A stretch of 42,772 nt of DNA. Origin: an uncultured Erysipelothrix sp. (lineage in GTDB: Bacteria > Bacillota_I > Bacilli_A > Erysipelotrichales > Erysipelotrichaceae). Every line of letters starts with the position of its first letter. Within the stretch, counting starts at the first letter, position 1. The position numbers and the translations under genes were made by a program. Below the pieces are notes generated by a model. That model did no database searches and had not been told where the DNA came from. It worked only from the letters and a program-made list of their open reading frames with translations. Positions 38,427-42,772 of the stretch are shown here, one piece after another. Location of the stretch: the NCBI GenBank assembly GCA_947631935.1, contig CANRNG010000007.1, positions 1 to 42,772 on the forward strand, given 5' to 3'.

Positions 38427-39719
38427 ATGGGAAGAATGAAAACAGCAATATATTGTCGTGTTTCCACTGATGATCAAGCAGAACATGGGTATAGTCTACG
38501 CGATCAAGAAAGAAGTATAAGAAAATACATATCGTTGTACGAAGATGAATTTATTGACGAGATTGAAACATACATTGATGATGGTTTCTCAGCAAAAAAT
38601 CTAGAGAGAAGAGATATCCAAATATTGTTAAAAGATATTAAAGATGGAATTATTTCCAAAGTTGTCGTACATAATTTAGATCGGCTTACCAGGAGTATTA
38701 TGGATCTGATGTTTCTGATTGAGTATTTTGAGAAATACGACGTAAAATTATATAGTTTAAAGGAAAAAATTGATACTGATACGGCCATTGGTAGATTTTT
38801 TGTAAGTGTTATTGTTTTAATATCTCAGTGGGAAAGAGAAGCTATCAGCGAGAGAACAATTAGGGGTATGGATCAGTCTTCTTTGGAAGGTAATTATGTA
38901 AGAGGTATGCCACCATTTGGATATGAGTTGATTGATAAAAAATTGGTAATAAATGATAAAAAGGCAGCAATTGTAAAGCAAATTTATACGATGTACTATT
39001 TTGAGGAAAATAGTATCAATCAAATTTATCATTACCATGCTTCGAACCATAATGACTTTAATTTTATATGGACATATGACAGAGTGAGAAGGGTTCTAAA
39101 CAATGAAATTTATACTGGTTTATTTAAAAACAAAAGATTAGAAATACGTAATCATAGTCCAGCTATAATTAGCGAAAAATTATTTAAGGAAACCCAGGAG
39201 ATGTTGAAAATTAAAAACAGATACAATTCTCTTGGATTTATATTTGGAAGAAAGTGTTATAATTCAAAAACGAAGGAGAACCTTGTTTTAGATAGTACTA
39301 AGAAGCCAAACAAAACATATTATTACTATTATGATAGAAAAGAGAATATTAGAATTAATGAAGGTCTGTTGGATTCACAGGTAGGTAAATGGATGAATGT
39401 ATACTTCAAAGAGAGAGTAAATGAGATCATAGTAAAGAAGATATCTGCTATTAATAGGCAAAATTTAGAGATTAAATTTGTTGAAGAGTTAATGATGATT
39501 GGTGCGATTACTAAAGAATACTATCTTAGTGCGATTAATAAATTATCAAACGTAGCAAAAAATAGAATTTACGATATAGAAGAATTACGAAATAACATTC
39601 AGTACTGGGAAGATTTAACCAGGAATGAAAAAATAAAATCGATTAAGTATTCTGTTGATAGAATTGAGATTAACCTATCTACAAAGTCAATCGAAGAAGT
39701 GTTTTTCAAAGTTGAATAA
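38427..39719 (+). CDS. int: Large serine recombinase (integrase)
   Basis: Start after GGAGGGTTAA. The 430-residue protein has the resolvase domain AIYCRVSTDDQ (catalytic S13), LDRLTRS near residue 90 and FVSVIVLISQWERE, then a recombinase domain (GMPPFGYELI). A coiled-coil end with IEFVEELMM follows. It is shorter than most (usually 450-550), and the zinc-ribbon part (GRKCYNSKTKENL...) keeps only one Cys, so metal binding seems lost. Such enzymes insert and excise ICEs and phages without a tRNA target. Its place at the right end of the element fits this. Confidence 0.88.
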   Translation: MGRMKTAIYCRVSTDDQAEHGYSLRDQERSIRKYISLYEDEFIDEIETYIDDGFSAKNLERRDIQILLKDIKDGIISKVVVHNLDRLTRSIMDLMFLIEYFEKYDVKLYSLKEKIDTDTAIGRFFVSVIVLISQWEREAISERTIRGMDQSSLEGNYVRGMPPFGYELIDKKLVINDKKAAIVKQIYTMYYFEENSINQIYHYHASNHNDFNFIWTYDRVRRVLNNEIYTGLFKNKRLEIRNHSPAIISEKLFKETQEMLKIKNRYNSLGFIFGRKCYNSKTKENLVLDSTKKPNKTYYYYYDRKENIRINEGLLDSQVGKWMNVYFKERVNEIIVKKISAINRQNLEIKFVEELMMIGAITKEYYLSAINKLSNVAKNRIYDIEELRNNIQYWEDLTRNEKIKSIKYSVDRIEINLSTKSIEEVFFKVE

Positions 39720-39781
39720 TTGCAATAAAATTTATCTATAAATAGATTTTTATCAAAAATTAAAATATTTACCATTTTTAC

Positions 39782-39936
39782 TTTACTAGATAGTAATAAT
39801 ATAGTATAATTGTTTTGTGAAGAAGATTCGCATTAAATGATAGCGCAACTGATTGAACAAAGTTCGATATTAAAGTTGTTGGCGCACCATGAGCGAAAAT
39901 AGACCGGAAATTATTCTTATAATTTCTGGTTTTTTT
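39782..39936 (+). ncRNA. Promoter, structured leader or small RNA, and terminator
   Basis: TTTACT (39782-39787) and TATAAT (39805-39810), 17 bp apart, drive an RNA of about 120 bases. The terminator CCGGAAATTA/TAATTTCTGG (39904-39929) is followed by seven T. The RNA contains GCGCAAC and GTTGTTGGCGC, which can pair imperfectly. The TTGGCGCAC word of the oriT region recurs at 39879-39887. It may be a small RNA or a terminating leader for the frame at 39958. I do not recognise a riboswitch class. Confidence 0.5.
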
Positions 39937-39957
39937 GTATTTCATGAGGTGTAAAAA

Positions 39958-40128
39958 ATGGAAAGAAAACCTTTGGGAGTGCTGTTTAGCGAATTCGTGA
40001 AAGATGAGTTTGCTAAAATTGGTTTAGCTTCAATGGACAAGATCATTCACAAGAAAGGATTCGGTTTTATTCCGAGTTTACACAAGATATTTTATACTAT
40101 GGTTTTTCTTTCAAAAGGAGCGATATAA
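39958..40128 (+). CDS. Hypothetical 56-residue protein
   Basis: Begins ATG after GAGGTGTAAAAA and ends TAA. The sequence is balanced (LFSEFVKDEFAKIGLAS, then a basic middle and a hydrophobic end). It lies at the probable junction of ICE and chromosome, behind the leader RNA, so it might be a chromosomal gene trimmed by insertion. Not recognised. Confidence 0.4.
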   Translation: MERKPLGVLFSEFVKDEFAKIGLASMDKIIHKKGFGFIPSLHKIFYTMVFLSKGAI

Positions 40129-40159
40129 TAATGATAGTATTAGAAGAAAGGTAGGAAAT

Positions 40160-40495
40160 ATGATGAAAATTAATGAAGAAGTGACCTATTATGCAGAACT
40201 TGAACCGGATGCAAGAGGATTTCAAACATTTTTAGAAGTTAAGAAGTATGAGGGTAGGATTGTCTCTGTTAGGGTGGATGGGGTTAACTATGCTGATAAT
40301 CCTTATGGTCCTTATAAGTCTTTGTCTGAAAAGTATAATCATGATATGCATGAAGAATCTAACACTTACTATCGTGATGCAAAGGTGGCTTATGAAAAAA
40401 GTATTTTAGAGGGGGGTCCTTTAATTAGAGTTCAAGGTGCTGGGGCACTTTATAATGATTTGTTGATATTGTTGGATAATTTGAAGCGCATATGA
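40160..40495 (+). CDS. Possible FMN-binding-domain-like small protein
   Basis: The protein has 111 residues, read from ATG after GAAAGGTAGG. GFQTFLEVKKYEGRIVSVRVDGVN, then YKSLSEKYNHDM and a C-terminal GPLIRVQGAGALYNDLLILL resemble the FMN_bind/lipoprotein pattern (strand, DGKI, then SGAT-like motif and helix). The SGAT threonine that carries FMN covalently is not obvious (QGAGA), so it may bind no flavin. No signal peptide is present. The resemblance is by pattern only. Confidence 0.4.
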   Translation: MMKINEEVTYYAELEPDARGFQTFLEVKKYEGRIVSVRVDGVNYADNPYGPYKSLSEKYNHDMHEESNTYYRDAKVAYEKSILEGGPLIRVQGAGALYNDLLILLDNLKRI

Positions 40496-40498
40496 AAT

Positions 40499-40535
40499 GA
40501 AAAACCGGGATTGATAGAGATCTCGGTTTTATTTT
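40499..40535 (+). terminator. Intrinsic terminator
   Basis: AAAACCG and CGGTTTT pair, extended by GAT/ATC around TGATAGAG, then ATTTTT. It ends the plus-strand gene at 40160. Confidence 0.65.
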
Positions 40536-40601
40536 TGTTCAGTCGAAGAATCTTGTATTAAAGTGTTGATGAGGTTGACTGAATAATGGGGTTGTAAGAA
40601 A

Positions 40602-40630
40602 AAAACCAGTTTTGAGACTGGTTTTATTTT
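40602..40630 (-). terminator. Terminator of ridA-ilvA
   Basis: A 9-bp stem (AAAACCAGT with ACTGGTTTT) around TTTGAG. On the minus strand the 3' side runs into T residues, so it ends the ilvA-ridA transcript. Confidence 0.65.
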
Positions 40631-40995
40631 GCGACGATAGCATCAATTTCAACAACCGCATTCATGGGTAGTTGATGGACTGCAATGGCAACTCGGGCTG
40701 GTTTGTGCGCGCCCATAAAGGCGCCATAGATGCCGTTTACGGTTTGGAAATCTGCCATATCGGTGAGATAGATGGTACATTTAACAATGCCATCAATCTG
40801 ATAGTCAGCCCCTTCTAAAATGGTTTGTAGGTTATTAAGGGCTTGATGCGTTTGGGCTTCAATCCCTTCTTTTAATTGCATGGTTTCTGGATCAAGTCCA
40901 AGTTGTCCTGAGACATAAAGCACATCGTTTGCGATAGCGGCATGTGAGTAAGGCCCAATTGCGCTGGGTGCGCCTTTAACGTTTAATGTTTTCAT
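40624..40995 (-). CDS. ridA: RidA-family imine deaminase
   Basis: The 123-residue protein has the RidA signature: GPYSHA near residue 19, YVSGQLGLDP, ALNNLQTILEGA, VKCTIYLTDM and KPARVAIAVHQLPMNAVVEIDAI with the catalytic Arg. RidA hydrolyses reactive 2-aminoacrylate and 2-iminobutanoate, released by PLP enzymes such as IlvA, to 2-oxoacids and ammonia. The gene overlaps ilvA by 20 bases, with GGGAG before its ATG, a direct link of enzyme and cleanup. G+C is higher than in the ICE, as for chromosomal genes. Confidence 0.95.
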   Translation of the reverse strand: MKTLNVKGAPSAIGPYSHAAIANDVLYVSGQLGLDPETMQLKEGIEAQTHQALNNLQTILEGADYQIDGIVKCTIYLTDMADFQTVNGIYGAFMGAHKPARVAIAVHQLPMNAVVEIDAIVAK

Positions 40996-42202
40996 AATTT
41001 TTTGACTCCCATCTTAAAACATATTCTTGTGTAGATATTGTATCATAAATTCTTTGTGCATGGTGTTCATCAAATGTTTCAATTACGATATTTGCGATAA
41101 CACGATTGACACTCAATCCCAATTGGGTACGATTGTGGTCGATTTGAATGATGTTGCCATTCAAATTGGCAATGTCATTGATGAGTTTGGCAAGGGTGCC
41201 TGGCTTGTCATAAATTTCAGCACTGAGCTCGATCAATCTTCCCCGATTGATTAGGGCGCGGTTTAGAGATCGATTGAGCATTTCAACATCCACATTCCCA
41301 CCCGAAAGTACACAAGCAACTTTTTTATTTTTAATGTTAATCTTATCACTCAGAATGGCAGCATACGCTGCTGCTCCTGCACCTTCTACAACAAGATGGT
41401 TCTTTTCGAGTAAAGATAACATCGCGTCATAGATTTCATCTTCGTTCACAGTTACAATATGATCTACATACTTTTTAACCATTTCCAATGTGATTTTACC
41501 GGGTTTTTTAACTGCAATCCCATCAGCGATGGTTTCAAGTCCAGTAACTTCAATGTGTTCATTAGCATCAATACATGCTTTCATTGAGGCGACATTCTCA
41601 GCCTCAACACCAATAACTTCAATTGAAGGCTTTAGTTGTTTAAGGACATATGCAACACCAGAAATTAAACCGCCCCCACCAATTGAAACCACAACCGTAT
41701 CTATATCCTCTAAATCTTCAAATATTTCCAAACCAATAGTACCTTGACCTGAAATAATGTCGACATGATCATAAGGATGCACGACTGTATAGTTGAATTT
41801 TTCTTTTAAGTCCATCGCCACTTGCATGGCCCCTTCAAAACCACCATCACAAAGCACAACGTTGGCATCATGTCCTCTGGTCGCTTCTATCTTGGAGATG
41901 GGCGCTGTTTTTGGGATACAAATGGTGGCAGAGATGTTTTGTGTTTTAGCGGAATAAGCAACCCCTTGTGCATGGTTTCCGGCTGAAAAAGCAATGATAC
42001 CATTTTGTTTTTCTGCATCACTTAAATGGGCCAGCCGATTCATCGCACCTCTAATTTTAAAAGATCCCGTAACCTGCATATTTTCACATTTAAGATAAAC
42101 ATTTTTAAGGTCACCGGTTAGTGCCGCTGGGATCAACGGTGTTTTTAACACAGAGCCTTTCATAATTTCTTTTGCCTTATAGACAGATTCCATAGTGATC
42201 AT
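40976..42202 (-). CDS. ilvA: Threonine ammonia-lyase with ACT domain
   Basis: This 408-residue PLP enzyme has the lysine in GSFKIRGAMNRL (K49), the phosphate loop SIGGGGLISG, and the later LSGGNVD. The last 75 residues are an ACT domain (AEIYDKPGTLAKLINDIANLNGNI), as in the short IlvA/TdcB-like type. It turns threonine (and serine) into 2-oxobutanoate (pyruvate) and ammonia. The start is backed by GGAAGAGG. Without other ilv genes near, a catabolic role is as likely as isoleucine synthesis. RidA follows. Confidence 0.95.
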   Translation of the reverse strand: MITMESVYKAKEIMKGSVLKTPLIPAALTGDLKNVYLKCENMQVTGSFKIRGAMNRLAHLSDAEKQNGIIAFSAGNHAQGVAYSAKTQNISATICIPKTAPISKIEATRGHDANVVLCDGGFEGAMQVAMDLKEKFNYTVVHPYDHVDIISGQGTIGLEIFEDLEDIDTVVVSIGGGGLISGVAYVLKQLKPSIEVIGVEAENVASMKACIDANEHIEVTGLETIADGIAVKKPGKITLEMVKKYVDHIVTVNEDEIYDAMLSLLEKNHLVVEGAGAAAYAAILSDKINIKNKKVACVLSGGNVDVEMLNRSLNRALINRGRLIELSAEIYDKPGTLAKLINDIANLNGNIIQIDHNRTQLGLSVNRVIANIVIETFDEHHAQRIYDTISTQEYVLRWESKNYENIKR

Positions 42203-42361
42203 GATATACCTCTTCCATTCATACTTATAGTTTATAGCTGAATGCGATAGATATCAATGTGAAAGTAATTTTTTTATTAAAAATGTGATGGATTGTAAAT
42301 GAGAAAATAATGGTTTATGATATAGATAAGCAACCGCTAATATGCGTAGTAAGGATTTGCG

Positions 42362-42601
42362 ATGACAGAAAAAGAACTGTTCGATAAGGGATATCGTATT
42401 TATACAGGTGAGGGTATTAAGGTATTCTTCAATTTGGATATGTGCACTCATTCAGCAAACTGTGTACGGGGATTAAATTCGGTCTTTAACACAAAAAAGA
42501 AGCCTTGGATAAACCTTGAGAATGCAGATAATGAAAAGGTTAAGGAAGTCATTCATACTTGTCCAAGTGGGGCATTACAGTACATAGAAGGAGAAAATTA
42601 A
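42362..42601 (+). CDS. yjdI: YjdI-like 4Fe-4S mono-cluster protein
   Basis: The 79-residue protein has FFNLDMCTHSANCVRGL, PWI and HTCPSGALQY, the pattern of divergent 4Fe-4S mono-cluster proteins (Fer4_19, YjdI). Three Cys and the SGAL motif are present. Start after AAGGATTTGCG. It shares its last base with the next ATG, and a YjdJ-like acetyltransferase follows, the same pair as in E. coli. The role of the pair is not known. It is divergent from ilvA. Confidence 0.85.
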   Translation: MTEKELFDKGYRIYTGEGIKVFFNLDMCTHSANCVRGLNSVFNTKKKPWINLENADNEKVKEVIHTCPSGALQYIEGEN

Positions 42602-42772
42602 TGGAATTCAAAACAGGAACAAACCGCATTTATATAGAAGATAATGGCAAAGAAATTGGTGAAATCACATTCTCACCTGCTGGAGAGGGTATGATTATCA
42701 TTGACCATACAGGAGTCAATAATGACTATCGCAACCAAGGTTTGGCCAAACAATTGGTTTATAAGGCAGCAG
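42601..42772 (+). CDS. yjdJ: YjdJ-like GNAT-type acetyltransferase, cut by the window end
   Basis: The first 57 residues are visible. GEITFSPAGEGMIIIDHTGVNNDYRNQGLAKQLVYKA holds the (R/Q)xxGxA acetyl-CoA loop of the short GNAT (Acetyltransf_CG) family. It is probably about 90 residues in full. Translation is coupled to the YjdI-like gene (TAATG). Confidence 0.82.
   Translation, partial: MEFKTGTNRIYIEDNGKEIGEITFSPAGEGMIIIDHTGVNNDYRNQGLAKQLVYKAA

Noticed and set aside
40160-40495. Firm call as flavoprotein
   Set aside because: The threonine of the FMN attachment motif is not present, so only a weak resemblance is reported.
1-42772. A Mycoplasma/Spiroplasma code with TGA as Trp
   Set aside because: TGA ends many genes at the right place (for example VirB4, the relaxase) and Trp positions in motifs are TGG.
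1-42772. CRISPR arrays, rRNA or tRNA genes
   Set aside because: No regularly spaced short repeats of CRISPR type and no tRNA or rRNA sequence were seen on either strand.

Overview
The window looks like most of an integrative and conjugative element (ICE) of a low-G+C, Gram-positive-type bacterium, followed by a short stretch of chromosome. TGA acts as a stop throughout and tryptophan is TGG, so the code is the standard bacterial one. This excludes Mycoplasma and Spiroplasma but fits Erysipelotrichia, Acholeplasma-like bacteria or other Bacillota. The species cannot be named from the sequence. The element is clearly more A+T-rich than the ridA-ilvA region at the right end.

Left part (1-5608): small accessory genes of unknown role, a DUF2786 protein and a ParA/ParB pair. 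The left end of the element lies outside the window. Surface and transfer part (5939-21133): a secreted Ig-like protein, a 1241-residue thioester adhesin, then a cluster mixing Tad/Flp (type IVc) pilus parts (TadE-like pseudopilins, TadA ATPase, TadB- and TadC-like platform proteins, a small pilin-like protein) with type IV secretion parts (VirB2-like, VirB6-like, PrgI/VirB3-like, a VirB4 split into two genes, an M23 peptidase). DNA-processing part (21164-31675): a protein with one intact and one or two decayed RadC-like domains, an ArdC-metallopeptidase-Toprim polyvalent protein, SSB, a candidate oriT with helically phased repeats, a ribbon-helix-helix-type accessory protein, a MobL/MobP-type relaxase and a VirD4-type coupling protein.

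Cargo part (31676-36547): a structured intergenic region, a short DUF5839-like gene and its truncated second copy, two secreted proteins, small membrane proteins, an IS3 remnant and decayed reading frames. The cargo appears to have accumulated between two genes that were once convergent neighbours. Right end of the element (36548-39719): a YolD/UmuC-type polymerase pair, with the polymerase split by one extra base in an A9 run, and a divergent large serine recombinase that probably integrates and excises the element. Chromosome-like flank (about 39720-42772): an RNA-like leader, a small ORF, a possible FMN-binding-domain protein, RidA and IlvA (threonine/serine deamination with cleanup of the reactive imine), and a YjdI/YjdJ-like pair cut by the window end.

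The most striking pattern is a 21-bp palindrome with consensus arms ACATGGACAT and ATGTCCATGT around one base. It recurs about ten times from 1.2 to 26.6 kb, nearly always just upstream of a Shine-Dalgarno sequence, but also inside parB and inside the adhesin gene. This suggests an element-wide operator or centromere network, perhaps read by the element's own ParB in the manner of plasmid KorB. The second notable point is the physical fusion of a Tad pilus operon with a conjugative type IV secretion operon.
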